64,000 bases of DNA from assembly GCA_016281495.1 (NCBI GenBank), contig JAEEIU010000027.1, forward strand, positions 62,001-126,000. The letters are read 5' to 3'. Under the pieces are notes generated by a model. That model searched no databases. It saw only the letters and a program-made list of their open reading frames with translations, and was not told the DNA's origin. Position numbers and translations under genes: made by a program. Positions 45,376-54,384 of the stretch are shown in pieces (within the stretch, counting starts at the first letter, position 1; the number at the start of each line of letters is the position of its first letter). The DNA comes from Treponema sp. (GTDB lineage: Bacteria; Spirochaetota; Spirochaetia; Treponematales; Treponemataceae).

Positions 45376-47529
45376 TTAATTAATCGAATGTATCATCGTT
45401 ATAAGTGAAGATTCCCTCTGAGGGGTTTTCATGTCTTCCCTTATCGAATCCTTTTCTGCTTTTTCGGCGGCGGCTGTGGCTGGCTTTCCGTCACTCTTTG
45501 CGGCTGCCCTTGTGTCTGTAACGGCATTTCCGTCGCTTGTTGCGACATCCTTGAGCTGAACCAGTACCAGTTCGTCACCTACATTAAGGGTGTCATAGAA
45601 TCCCTTCTTTGTATATGTGCCTTCTGAAATCTCTTCATTTACGGCTGTAACAACGAATTTGCCAAGTATGTCTGCTTCGGCATAGGATACTCCATAGCCT
45701 GAATCTGCGGTGCGTACCTTGCCCTTCTTTACGACATCAAAGGTTGAACCCTTTTCAATTCCGTCGCTTTTTCCAAGGTCTGCCAGTACGGTGCTGGTTG
45801 AATTGTAAAGTACAGTTCCACGGATCGGGAGGATGTCAAGAACTGCCTGACGTAGCCTGCGGATTGACTTTGCAACCCTGTCGTTTCCGGTGCGGTATAC
45901 CTTTACGGAAGTTGTCTTTGTTCCGGTTCTGGCTGAATAAACGTCTGCATTAAGCGTGAATGAGCGGCTTGTCTCATCCATCGTGATGATTACAAAATAA
46001 TCTTTTCCGGCGGTGCGTGCAAGCCTGTATGCCTGAGAGAATCCATCCACCGACTGAACGTCTACGTCAACAGTAGTAACTGCAACACCGTTGAACAGGT
46101 TCTTTGCGGCTGTAGCGATTATCTGCTCTGCCCCGGAATGCATCAGCTGAATCTGTGATTTCTGATAGTAGATTCCGATGTTCCACCTTGACTTGTCCAG
46201 ATAGAACGGCTTGACTTTGTATTTGTGTGCCAGATTTTCCTTGAGCATGCTTTCAAGGGCTTCAATCGTATCATCGTTCTTTACCTGCTGGCTAGTCCTC
46301 TTTATCTTTGCGGAATTCTCATCCTTTTGAATCTGGCGTGCAATTACGTCGCTGTCGTTTGAACGGATGAACTTGAGCTGTTCAAGATAGAGTTCATAGA
46401 AACCGTCTCGCTCAAGCATGTTTGCAAATGCCTGCCTTGCCTTCTTGTTGAGCGGATCCACAGAAAGGGCCCTCTGATATTCATAGCGTTCACTAGGACC
46501 GTCATATGCCCTCTTGAATTCTGCGGCCTTGTTTATGTGATAATTCGCCCATGTTGAACGGCGTGTATCCTCAATGGCAAGAGTTCTGTTCACCAGCTGT
46601 TCAAGTGCAAGCCTCATCACCTCATCAAGAGGATCAATTGAAAGTCCCGTGTTGAATGTGGATATTGCGTCCTCATAAAGGCCAAGCTTTTCCTGTGAAA
46701 GCCCCTTAAGGTACCATGCAAGCGGAAGCTTCCTGTTGCGTCCGATGCGGAATTCACATATGTCGATTACCTCGCTGTAGCGTCCCTGGGCATAGAGTAT
46801 GTCTGCAAGGAGCTCATAGGCCTTGTCGTAGTCACCTTTGATCTGTACTGCTGAGCGTGCGCGGCGTTCGGCTTCCTTTACATCCCCTCGTTTTGCGGCA
46901 AGATAGGAGGCTAGATAGTGTACTTCGGCTTCACCGCTGTGATATTCTAGCGCCTGGTTTACATAGCGTTCTGCGGCGGCGTTGTTTCCCTGATCTGCGG
47001 ATACAAGGGCAAGGCTCAAAAGTGCCTTTCTGTTGGTTGAATCCCTCTTTAGTGCGTCAAGATATCGTTTTTCGGCTGTTGTGATTCCACCGTTGTACAA
47101 ATCGATTTCTGCAAGGCCAAAGCGTGCGTTAAGGTCATTTGGATATTTTTTCAGGACTTCCTCAAAAACCGTACGTGCCTGAGTGATGTTGCCCAGGGAA
47201 ATAAGTGCCATACCCTTGAGGTTCTGGATGTCGCTCAAATTGCGGGCATATTTTGCGGCTGTATCGGCATAGGAAACTGCCAGGTCATATTCACCAAGAT
47301 GGAAAGTGCACAGGGCAAGATTGTACCATGCATCCCCATACTGCGGGTTAAGCTGAAGTGCTTCGCGGTAGGATTCAATTGCAGAATAATAATCTTCCCT
47401 TTGCTGGAACTGCATGCCCTTGTTGTAAAGTGAAAGAGCGGTCTTTTGCTGGGCATGGGCAGAGGCCACGGAGAACAGAAGCACTAGAAGAATGGCAATT
47501 ATTCTTGGCCTTTTGGATACGTTTTTCAT
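45376..47529 (-). CDS. Exported TPR-repeat protein
   Basis: 717 residues. Signal peptide (ending ASAHAQ), then about ten tetratricopeptide repeats from residue 30 to 350 (for example SLYNKGMQFQQREDYYSAIESY, GDAWYNLALCTFHLGEYDLAVSYADTAAK, PLAWYLKGLSQEKLGLYEDAIS). The C-terminal 300 residues are beta-rich with a GTKTTSVKVYR stretch and an EKGSTFDVV ... TAVNEEISEGTYT part, as seen in FlgT-like or SH3-like domains. Probably a periplasmic scaffold; exact role unknown. Ribosome site GGGAGG. It lies 22 bp after the corC-like gene, so likely the end of that operon. Confidence 0.82.
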   Translation of the reverse strand: MKNVSKRPRIIAILLVLLFSVASAHAQQKTALSLYNKGMQFQQREDYYSAIESYREALQLNPQYGDAWYNLALCTFHLGEYDLAVSYADTAAKYARNLSDIQNLKGMALISLGNITQARTVFEEVLKKYPNDLNARFGLAEIDLYNGGITTAEKRYLDALKRDSTNRKALLSLALVSADQGNNAAAERYVNQALEYHSGEAEVHYLASYLAAKRGDVKEAERRARSAVQIKGDYDKAYELLADILYAQGRYSEVIDICEFRIGRNRKLPLAWYLKGLSQEKLGLYEDAISTFNTGLSIDPLDEVMRLALEQLVNRTLAIEDTRRSTWANYHINKAAEFKRAYDGPSERYEYQRALSVDPLNKKARQAFANMLERDGFYELYLEQLKFIRSNDSDVIARQIQKDENSAKIKRTSQQVKNDDTIEALESMLKENLAHKYKVKPFYLDKSRWNIGIYYQKSQIQLMHSGAEQIIATAAKNLFNGVAVTTVDVDVQSVDGFSQAYRLARTAGKDYFVIITMDETSRSFTLNADVYSARTGTKTTSVKVYRTGNDRVAKSIRRLRQAVLDILPIRGTVLYNSTSTVLADLGKSDGIEKGSTFDVVKKGKVRTADSGYGVSYAEADILGKFVVTAVNEEISEGTYTKKGFYDTLNVGDELVLVQLKDVATSDGNAVTDTRAAAKSDGKPATAAAEKAEKDSIREDMKTPQRESSLITMIHSIN

Positions 47530-47551
47530 TTTTTCCTCCCAAAAAAAGTGA

Positions 47552-48346
47552 CTAATCGTCCTTATTATCTTTTCGATATATTATCTTGATAACATTAACT
47601 TTATGTCCTTCCATGTCCTGAACAATAAAGTCGTAGTCCTTCCACGTGACTTTTTCGAATTTCACCGGAATTTTGCCAAAAAGGTCAAAGACAAAGCCTC
47701 CAAGGGTGTCAAATTCCTGGGTCGGGAAGTTTGAAGATATGGTTTCGTTCAAATCTTCCAGCAAAACGCGGGCGTCACATACCCATACGTTGTCGGCAAG
47801 GGATATGATGTCCTCCCTCTCGTTGTCAAATTCATCCTGAATGTCACCGACAATCTGTTCTATAATATCTTCCATGCAGACTATACCGCTCACTCCGCCG
47901 TATTCGTCTATGGCAATGGCAATATGAACGTGCTTACGCTTGAATTCACGGAGCAGGCTGTCTATGTGCTTACTTTCCGGAACAAAATATGCCTTGCGGA
48001 TGATTTTTTCCAGATCTATCGCTTCCTTTCTTGCAAAAGTCCGGATCAAATCCTTTACATAAAGGACTCCCACCACGTTGTCAATTGAACCCGAATAAAC
48101 CGGGAGCCTGGAGTGTCCGCTCTCCGTAATCTTGAGGGGCAGATCCTCCTGTGCGGTGTCAAGGGAGATGAAGTCTACGTCAATGCGAGGTACCATTACT
48201 TCCTTGACGGTGGTTTCAGCAAGGTCTTCCACCCCCTGAATCATGTCATTTTTTTCTTCAGCCAGAATCTCCTGTTGCGACGGACCGGAAACGGCCGATT
48301 CACTTTCCTTCTTTTCCTTCTTTTTTCCTTTACCAAATATACCCAT
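47552..48346 (-). CDS. CorC/HlyC-type CBS-domain protein
   Basis: 264 residues without membrane segments. A CorC core TVKEVMVPRIDVDFISL, two CBS domains (about 50-175; SGHSRLPVYSG, HVHIAIAIDEYGGVSGIVCMEDIIEQIVGDIQDEFD), and a C-terminal transporter-associated domain (NFPTQEFDTLGGFVFDLFGKIP). Related proteins affect magnesium/cobalt efflux or bind nucleotides. The gene follows ybeY, as in many bacteria. Confidence 0.9.
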   Translation of the reverse strand: MGIFGKGKKKEKKESESAVSGPSQQEILAEEKNDMIQGVEDLAETTVKEVMVPRIDVDFISLDTAQEDLPLKITESGHSRLPVYSGSIDNVVGVLYVKDLIRTFARKEAIDLEKIIRKAYFVPESKHIDSLLREFKRKHVHIAIAIDEYGGVSGIVCMEDIIEQIVGDIQDEFDNEREDIISLADNVWVCDARVLLEDLNETISSNFPTQEFDTLGGFVFDLFGKIPVKFEKVTWKDYDFIVQDMEGHKVNVIKIIYRKDNKDD

Positions 48347-48367
48347 ATTTCTTCCTAACTGTAAATT

Positions 48368-48850
48368 TCAGTCATAAATATCTGCTGAGTCAAACCTCTG
48401 CATCAAGCGCTTTTGTATCCTGAGCATCTCGCATACAGGCTCCACACCCTTTTCCACATGCTCATCCCCGTGGTCAAGTCCGTGCAAGTGCAAAAGTCCG
48501 TGTATAAGCAGCCGTTTAAGCTCCTCGTTGCATGAAACCTCAAAATACTGTGCGTTCTTGGGCAAAGTCTCCAGACTGATCACTATGTCTCCCACAGATT
48601 TCCATGAATCACCCTGGTCATCGGTATATTCTTCGCCGTTCTCAAAACTTAAAACATCTGTAGGGGCGTCAATGTTACGGTATTCCCTATTTAAATTCTG
48701 AATGAACGCATCGGAACAGAAAAATACCGACACTTCCTCTTTATCATACGACAGTTCTTCCATTACTTCAAGCAGAAAAGGCTCAATATTGGAAATCCAA
48801 TGGGGCTGAGCGACGTTTTCCTCCACATCAAGCAAAATCCGGTTTGCCAT
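48368..48850 (-). CDS. ybeY: Endoribonuclease YbeY
   Basis: Zinc endoribonuclease used in 16S rRNA 3' maturation and ribosome quality control. 160 residues; the metal site LIHGLLHLHGLDHG gives the three-histidine HGxxHxxGxDH motif; NREYRNIDAPTDVLSFEN and GDIVIS are the other conserved segments. Directly follows the HD-domain gene. Confidence 0.95.
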   Translation of the reverse strand: MANRILLDVEENVAQPHWISNIEPFLLEVMEELSYDKEEVSVFFCSDAFIQNLNREYRNIDAPTDVLSFENGEEYTDDQGDSWKSVGDIVISLETLPKNAQYFEVSCNEELKRLLIHGLLHLHGLDHGDEHVEKGVEPVCEMLRIQKRLMQRFDSADIYD

Positions 48851-50677
48851 CTACTTTTTTTCCCTATCCTCTTTCTTTTGTCTTTTTTCAGTCTTTTTTT
48901 CCAGTTTTTTCTCAGTTTTACGATCTGTGGCGGATGCTGTAAGGACTGAAAGCTGACCCTTTGGAGACGGAACCTTTGTCTGCTGCGGCTGAGGGTTGTT
49001 TGCCGGTCCTAGAGGAGCCTGAACATTGTCCTCCGCATCAACCTGTCCCGGATATTTTACGCGGCTGTGATAATATCCCGCAAGGAACTGCTGGAATGCA
49101 TCGTGAATTCGCCTCAAATCCTGGAAGGTAAGGCCACAGTTGTCCATCTGCTTTGCCGAAATCTTGGCGTTTATAAGATCCGAAATCTTGTTGTCCAAAG
49201 CTGAATATGAAGGGTTTTTTCCAAGAGACTTGCAGGCCGCCTCCACGGTATCCGCAAGCATTACCACGGCGCTTTCCCTTGTTGAAGGTGGGTTTTCCGT
49301 GTATGAATAGTCGGCAGGGTCCACGTTGGGATCCTTTTCCTTTGCCTTTGCATAGAACCACTCGATTACCTGGTTTCCGTGGTGTTCGCTGATTATCCTG
49401 ATGACGGGTTCGGGAAGGTTCAGTTCCTTTGCCTTTTCCACTCCACGGCGCACATGGCTTTTTATGATGCTTACAGAAAGGGACGGATTAATGTCGTTGT
49501 GGATGTTTTCTCCGTCCAGCTGATTTTCCGTAAAATATTCCGGGTTGTCGATTTTTCCTATGTCGTGATAATAGGAAGATACGCGTGCAAGAAGCGCATT
49601 GGCACCAATTTTTTCACATGCAGACTCTGCAAGGGCCGCCACCATAATCGAATGGTTGTAAGTTCCCGTGGCAACCTCAAGCATTTTCTTTAGGATCGGC
49701 GTATTCTGGTCGCTCAAATCCATCAGGCGGAATACGGATGCGGTGTTCAGGGCAAGCTCAATCGGAGTAAGGAAGCCCAGGGCAAGGATGGCGGAGATGA
49801 AGCCGTTGAACGCCACCCCAAGGAAAGCGATGTGGGAGCCTTCCATTGACAAGTGGAAAATCAGCTTGAACATCAGGAGGAAGAACATGTTGGCAAAAGC
49901 CTGACCCAAGGATACCCATACCATCTGGGTACGGCGTTTCACCTGATATACAAGGCGCACGGAAACAAGCGAAGTTCCAAGCAGATACAGGAACGGCATG
50001 ACCATGTAACCGCTGGCGTTAAACACCCCGAAAGCAGCGATGATTGAAAAATTGATGGCAGTCCTGTGGCCGAATATGATTGCGATTAAAAACACGCAGA
50101 ACGACGACGGAAGGAAAACGGCAAGGGAGAATTGGGAGCTTACGTCCAATATACTCACGCTCACGCTGACTATCGTGTAAATCAGGAGGAAGCACACGCA
50201 GTCCATCCCCAGTTCCTTTGCGCTAATGACATAGCCCAGGGATGCCTTTGCAAACAGGAATACAGCCAGTGCCGTCAGAAGAAGAAGATAGATGACTGAA
50301 TAAACGAATGAAGAATAGTCGATGTAAGCCGGAGAATTTGCCATTTTCTGCAGCTTTTCGTACTGTTCTTTTGTAACCGGAAATCCCTTGCGTATTATCT
50401 GCTCGTCCTTTTCAACGGAGACAGGGTTTTCTGCTGTGGCGGCAAGGGCCCTTTCGGCAACTATGGTTTCGTCGGCAATCTGACCGATTTCGTATTCGGA
50501 AATTGACTTTGAGGCAATTGTAGTGCTTGAGGCTATGCGTATGAATGAAACAAAGCAGCTCAAGGCAAAGGTTATGCCGAAAATCAGCACGACCAGCTTG
50601 TTTTTCCTAAGGTATATGCCCATTCCCTTAAAGCCTTTCTGTATCTTTTTTTCGCTATTCGTCTTTGAGTTCTTCAT
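48851..50677 (-). CDS. PgpH-like 7TM-HD phosphohydrolase
   Basis: Predicted membrane phosphodiesterase; PgpH in Firmicutes hydrolyses cyclic di-AMP. About 608 residues: one N-terminal helix, a short extracellular segment (about 40-115), seven helices (about 120-320), and an HD domain with NHSIMVAALAE, YYHDIGKIDNPEYF, and SIIKSHVRRGVEKAKEL / EHHG. A Lys/Glu-rich C-terminal tail follows. The extracellular part is shorter than in Bacillus PgpH. I chose ATG at 50677, which overlaps phoH by 23 nt; an ATG at 50734 would overlap phoH more and encode an atypical N-terminus. Confidence 0.87.
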   Translation of the reverse strand: MKNSKTNSEKKIQKGFKGMGIYLRKNKLVVLIFGITFALSCFVSFIRIASSTTIASKSISEYEIGQIADETIVAERALAATAENPVSVEKDEQIIRKGFPVTKEQYEKLQKMANSPAYIDYSSFVYSVIYLLLLTALAVFLFAKASLGYVISAKELGMDCVCFLLIYTIVSVSVSILDVSSQFSLAVFLPSSFCVFLIAIIFGHRTAINFSIIAAFGVFNASGYMVMPFLYLLGTSLVSVRLVYQVKRRTQMVWVSLGQAFANMFFLLMFKLIFHLSMEGSHIAFLGVAFNGFISAILALGFLTPIELALNTASVFRLMDLSDQNTPILKKMLEVATGTYNHSIMVAALAESACEKIGANALLARVSSYYHDIGKIDNPEYFTENQLDGENIHNDINPSLSVSIIKSHVRRGVEKAKELNLPEPVIRIISEHHGNQVIEWFYAKAKEKDPNVDPADYSYTENPPSTRESAVVMLADTVEAACKSLGKNPSYSALDNKISDLINAKISAKQMDNCGLTFQDLRRIHDAFQQFLAGYYHSRVKYPGQVDAEDNVQAPLGPANNPQPQQTKVPSPKGQLSVLTASATDRKTEKKLEKKTEKRQKKEDREKK

Positions 50678-51635
50678 CTTCGTAAGCCTGTATGATCTTC
50701 CTGACAAGCGGATTACGCACCACGTCTTCGGCATTCATCTTCTTGAATCCAATCTCCGGAACGCCCTTAAGGATTTCCATTGCATTCAAAAGCCCGGACG
50801 GAGTCTTCCGCGGAAGATCTATTTGTGTTACGTCTCCGGTTATAAAAACCTTTGACCCCTGCCCCATTCGCGTAAGGAACATCTTCATCTGCTCGCGTGT
50901 AGTGTTTTGGGCTTCATCCAGAATCACCACAGAATCATTCAGAGTCCTTCCACGCATATATGCCAGAGGAGCGATTTCCACCAGACCGGATTCCGTCATC
51001 TTGCGGACCGTATCATGCGGCAGAACGGTGTTCATGGCATCGTAAAGGGGACGTATGTATGGATTGATTTTTTCTTCAAGCGCACCCGGAAGGTATCCAA
51101 GGCTTTCTCCAGCCTCCACCACCGGACGTGTCAGTATTATGCTGTTCTTCTGATGGCTCAGCACCAACCTCAAGGCCTCCGCCACCACCAGGAAAGTCTT
51201 TCCCGAACCTGCGGGACCTGTGGCAAAAACCATGTCGTGACTCCTCAAAAGCCTGACCAGTTCCGCCTGCCCCCGTGTCCTTGGATAAACGCGCCTTGTC
51301 CCCCCCGGAATCGTAATGCTGCACCGTTCAAAAAGTGCCCTATCGTCCTGTGACTGTGTCTTTGCGGTAAAGTCCGGGGAATGCAAGATGGATTGAACCA
51401 AATCCTCGTCGGTAATTTCCGTACTTCCATCCGCAATTTCATCCAGCATCCTGTTTATAATGAAGCTGAACCTCTGCTCGGTTTCCGTTTCGGCCGTATC
51501 CACAGAAAGCTCGTTTCCGCATGCAAATACCGGCACCCCCAAAAAGGATTCAATGAGTTTTAAGTTACTGTCGTTGGTTCCGCACACACGCTGCAGCACG
51601 TCAGTATCCGGAACAATAATCGTATACGCTGACAC
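50655..51635 (-). CDS. phoH: PhoH-like ATPase
   Basis: 326 residues with an N-terminal KH-like part (about 1-60), TRGQAELVRLL, Walker A FATGPAGSGKTFLV (about 137), LTRPVVEAGESLGYLPG, Walker B VVILDEAQNTT and ITGDVTQIDLP. Family role probably in RNA metabolism with YbeY; the order phoH-HD-ybeY-corC recurs in many genomes. The start is GTG (51635), with no ribosome site, 8 nt after a -10 box, so the message looks leaderless. Confidence 0.92.
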   Translation of the reverse strand: MSAYTIIVPDTDVLQRVCGTNDSNLKLIESFLGVPVFACGNELSVDTAETETEQRFSFIINRMLDEIADGSTEITDEDLVQSILHSPDFTAKTQSQDDRALFERCSITIPGGTRRVYPRTRGQAELVRLLRSHDMVFATGPAGSGKTFLVVAEALRLVLSHQKNSIILTRPVVEAGESLGYLPGALEEKINPYIRPLYDAMNTVLPHDTVRKMTESGLVEIAPLAYMRGRTLNDSVVILDEAQNTTREQMKMFLTRMGQGSKVFITGDVTQIDLPRKTPSGLLNAMEILKGVPEIGFKKMNAEDVVRNPLVRKIIQAYEDEELKDE

Positions 51636-51643
51636 TAAAGGTT

Positions 51644-51672
51644 ATTTTAATGTTAGATATGGAAATAGTCAA
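51644..51672 (-). promoter_or_regulatory. Leaderless promoter of phoH operon
   Basis: Minus strand TTGACT (51672-51667), 17 bp, TAAAAT (51649-51644), 8 nt to GTG. Confidence 0.5.
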
Positions 51673-51682
51673 TCGGGGTAGG

Positions 51683-51902
51683 TTAATTAAGAATTAAGAA
51701 TGCATAATTCATAATTCATAATTAAAAGTTGTCACGCGGATTCGATTTTGCTAACGCAAAATCTTTAAATTTGAGTTATCTTGTGAGGGTGGCTTTGTGT
51801 CTTGCGTGTGGGTCATTACGTGGGTGGGGTACGTCATTGATGTGGGTGCGGGTATGTCATTGCCGGACTTGATCCGGCAATCTCTCTCTAACCTGTCATG
51901 TC
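51683..51902. repeat. Composite dispersed repeat, copy 4
   Basis: AT-rich TTAAGAATTAAG and ATTCATAATTCAT units (51683-51724), then the element end TTGTCACGCGGATTC (51729-51743) with palindrome GATTTTGC-TAAC-GCAAAATC (51744-51763) and a lead-like GCTTTGTGTCTTGC. A palindrome ATTGCCGGA-CTTGA-TCCGGCAAT follows at 51859-51881. No matching right end was found before the broken PD-(D/E)XK gene. The rest to 52054 holds TTTTTGTCAAAAAC and a TATATATA stretch, which probably form the promoter of that gene. No protein gene seen. Confidence 0.72.
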
Positions 51903-52199
51903 AACGGAAGTCCGGGATGACGTTGCACTCAAAATTTCCACAAGTATTCATTTTTTTCAAATTTTTTGCCAAATTTTTGTCAAAAACCCCTACCCTGATA
52001 CTATATATATAGCAACGGGAAGTTATTTCCCAAAACTATTTCAAGGAGCATCAGATGGACTTTACGATTAAACCCCAGCGGGAATACAAAGACAGGTTGT
52101 TCAAGGCCATCTTCGGCAGGAACACAGATTAATTCATAATTCATAATGCGTAATTCATAATTATATTTTTCCATACAGATTGCATTACATGAATATAAA

Positions 52200-52288
52200 G
52201 GGAGTTTTTTCGTTTTTTTGCCTGCAAAAAATGCGAGTCTTCGCGAGCAAGTAAAAACTCCAAGAGCAAGCTTTAGCTTGCGACAGGA
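52200..52288. repeat. Branched palindromic element, copy B
   Basis: Outer stem GGAGTTTTT (52201-52209) with AAAAACTCC (52253-52261); inner hairpins TTTTTTGC/GCAAAAAA (52214-52231) and GCGA-GTCT-TCGC (52233-52244); then GCAAGCT-TT-AGCTTGC (52266-52281) and CGACAGGA. One frame is open through the element and joins in frame with part 2 of the broken gene. Confidence 0.82.
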
Positions 52289-52731
52289 ACAGCAATCCAG
52301 CCATAACCAGAATATGGCTCTTAGAGGATTCCTATACTTTTCCCAACTTTATCAGATTTACCTTGCAAGAAATGAGCTGGACATGAACCGAAGCAAAAAG
52401 ATTGAGATTTCCACCCCAAGCTTCGTCGTTTTCTACAACGGCTCATCAAGAACGGAAGATGAGTTTGAGATAAGGCTGTCGGACTCCTTCATTCACGGAA
52501 AACAGACCCCTTCCGGAGCTTATGAATGGACAGCCTACGTCAAGAACATCAACGAAAATCACAGTGGGGGACTTCAAAAAAACTGCAATGCGTTGTATGA
52601 TTACAGCAGGTTCGTTGGAAAAGTACGGCGCAACAAAGAGAGCGGAATGGTGATTCGGGATGCGGTGAACAGAGCCGTCAACATGGCGATAAGGGAAAAT
52701 CTTCTGGACGGCTTTTTCATATTTTACAGGT

Positions 52732-52820
52732 GAGTTTTTACGTTTTTTTGCGACAGCAAAAAATGCGAGCCCTCGCGAGCAAGTAAAAACTCAAAGAGCA
52801 AGCTTTAGCTTGCGGCAGGA
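52732..52820. repeat. Branched palindromic element, copy C
   Basis: Outer stem GAGTTTTTAC (52732-52741) with GTAAAAACTC (52783-52792); hairpins TTTTTTGC-GACA-GCAAAAAA (52744-52763) and GCGAG-CC-CTCGC (52765-52776 approx.); then GCAAGCT-TT-AGCTTGC (52798-52813) and GGCAGGAGG, which supplies a ribosome site. Confidence 0.85.
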
Positions 52821-53068
52821 GGTAGATTTTGGCAAACTCTTTGACAGAATTTGACGCGGAGGAAGCATACAGGGACATTCGGGAAGACGGCTACGAGGAA
52901 GGATATTCTCAAGGAGCCTCCCAGAAAGCCGTGGAAGACGCTGAGAACCTTTTGAGAATGGGAATGGGAACCGATGATCAAATCTCTAAGGCAATCGGTC
53001 TCCCCCTTGAGCAGGTGAAAGAGATTTCGGAGCGAATTGGTAATTCATAGTTACGAACATATAACCGA

Positions 53069-53093
53069 GAGTTTTTACGTTTTTTTGCGACAG
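53069..53093. repeat. Branched palindromic element, truncated copy D
   Basis: Only the first 25 nt of the element (GAGTTTTTACG, then seven T, GCGACAG) remain, directly joined to GAGGAAA, which acts as the ribosome site of the next gene. Looks like a deletion between the GCGACAG and GCGGCAG repeats inside one copy. Confidence 0.7.
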
Positions 53094-53107
53094 GAGGAAA
53101 AAGATAA

Positions 53108-54379
53108 ATGTGGAAAAGCAAGAAAATCACTTTCGCTGTTTTCATCGCCTTTACCATGGCGGCATCAGCTTTTGCAAACGGGGGCATACGCTGGTACTGG
53201 AATGCGACGGGAACTCCACCTGCCGAAATAACGCTGAAAAACGACGCTGACATCAGCCTTAAAAAGGAAAACCTAACCCTGCGCTTTGTGGATGACAGTG
53301 TAATCGTGGACTGCGACTACATCCTCTTTAACAAAAGCGGATCCGACAAGCAGATAGAATTTGCATTCAACATCACGGATGCCTACAACGACTCTCTTAT
53401 TTACTACTCAATTTTTCTTAACGGGGAAAAAATTCCCTCAGATTTCCACAAGGAAACCAGCTGGGACGAAATAGAGTCGGTATATAAATTCTGGGAACTT
53501 TCAAAACTGACACTCGCTTCAAAAAAGGAAAGCAAAGTCTCAGTCACTTACCGCGTTCAGACATCCAACGACGGAATGCATTACGCAAATAAATTCAATG
53601 ACAATAGCTTTATATACAACCTTTATCCTGCATTGAGTTTCGGAAACGGAATAATAGAAGACTTCAACATAACTGTTGACATTACCGACATACTAAGCTG
53701 GGGTGGAAAGCTTAAGAAAATCGAGGGAATTGATCTTAGCTTTAATAACTCTGACAGGATACTCTCCAGGCATTATTCAAACTTTGACCTGAACAAGCAC
53801 AGGCAGCTCAAGATAACATACAACATAAAGAACTGGTATTTCAGGAGCCTCTACGAACAGTATGCAAAATATCCAGTAATCAATGCGGACTCTGAGCTAA
53901 CAGAGGGAAAAACAATTTACGCAGCCGCAAACATGAGTGATCACAATTGCGACACAGCATGGGTTGAAGGAAAAAGCGATTTCGGTAAAGGGCAGAAAAT
54001 CAAGATAAACATAAAAGGCTGGATAACACAGGTCCTGCTTGTAAACGGTTTTAGGAAAACAGAGAAAACCTTCTACGAAAACAACCGCATAAAGAGGATT
54101 GCGCTGTACGTTGACGGAGTACGGCTGGGCGAGATGGAATTCCCAGACAGGAAATACTGCAGGGTTGACATGACCAACATACTCGACGAGGGCGAGCTTT
54201 TGAATCTTGGTGATTTCTTCGGGGAAAACAACCTTTCAAAAGTACTGCAATCGGGAAGGGGCTTCATTTCTGATTCCAACATAGAAATTGAGATTCTGGA
54301 CGTATACCGGGGAACGAAATACAATGACACCTGCGTATCGGATATCTATGTTATAGCAGCCCAGATACCCATACCATAA
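53108..54379 (+). CDS. Secreted protein with DUF4424-like and glycan-binding-like domains
   Basis: 423 residues. Signal peptide ending ASAFA. The first 250 mature residues (ISLKKENLTLRFVDDSVIVDCDYILFN, YFRSLYEQYAKYP) look like a beta-sandwich of the DUF4424 kind. The C-terminal about 150 residues (ANMSDHNCDTAWVEGKSDFGKGQKIKI ... GRGFISDSNIEIEILDVYRG) match the F5/8-type NADase-associated glycan-binding module. Predicted periplasmic or surface; ligand unknown. ATG follows AGGAGG derived next to a truncated repeat. Confidence 0.75.
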   Translation: MWKSKKITFAVFIAFTMAASAFANGGIRWYWNATGTPPAEITLKNDADISLKKENLTLRFVDDSVIVDCDYILFNKSGSDKQIEFAFNITDAYNDSLIYYSIFLNGEKIPSDFHKETSWDEIESVYKFWELSKLTLASKKESKVSVTYRVQTSNDGMHYANKFNDNSFIYNLYPALSFGNGIIEDFNITVDITDILSWGGKLKKIEGIDLSFNNSDRILSRHYSNFDLNKHRQLKITYNIKNWYFRSLYEQYAKYPVINADSELTEGKTIYAAANMSDHNCDTAWVEGKSDFGKGQKIKINIKGWITQVLLVNGFRKTEKTFYENNRIKRIALYVDGVRLGEMEFPDRKYCRVDMTNILDEGELLNLGDFFGENNLSKVLQSGRGFISDSNIEIEILDVYRGTKYNDTCVSDIYVIAAQIPIP

Positions 54380-54384
54380 TTAAA

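Larger units (their letters stand above)
52055..53050 (+). pseudogene. PD-(D/E)XK (Rpn-like) gene broken into three parts by repeats
   Basis: Part 1 (52055-52132, AAGGAG ribosome site) encodes 25 residues with DRLFKAIFGRNTD, the usual N-terminus of one Rpn/PDDEXK group, and ends at a stop inside an AT-rich repeat. Part 2 (about 52289-52733) continues the same family: EQQSSHN, MALRGFLYFSQLYQ, PSFVVFYNG, LQKNCNALYDYSRFV, AIRENLLDGFF. Part 3 (52829-53050, possible TTG start after AGGAGG) gives ANSLTEFDAEEAYRD and the tail GASQKAVEDAENLLRMG. Branched palindromic elements sit at both breaks, and the nuclease core expected between parts 1 and 2 is missing. Part 3 shares its tail with the genes at 19363 and 27778. 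Confidence 0.82.
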
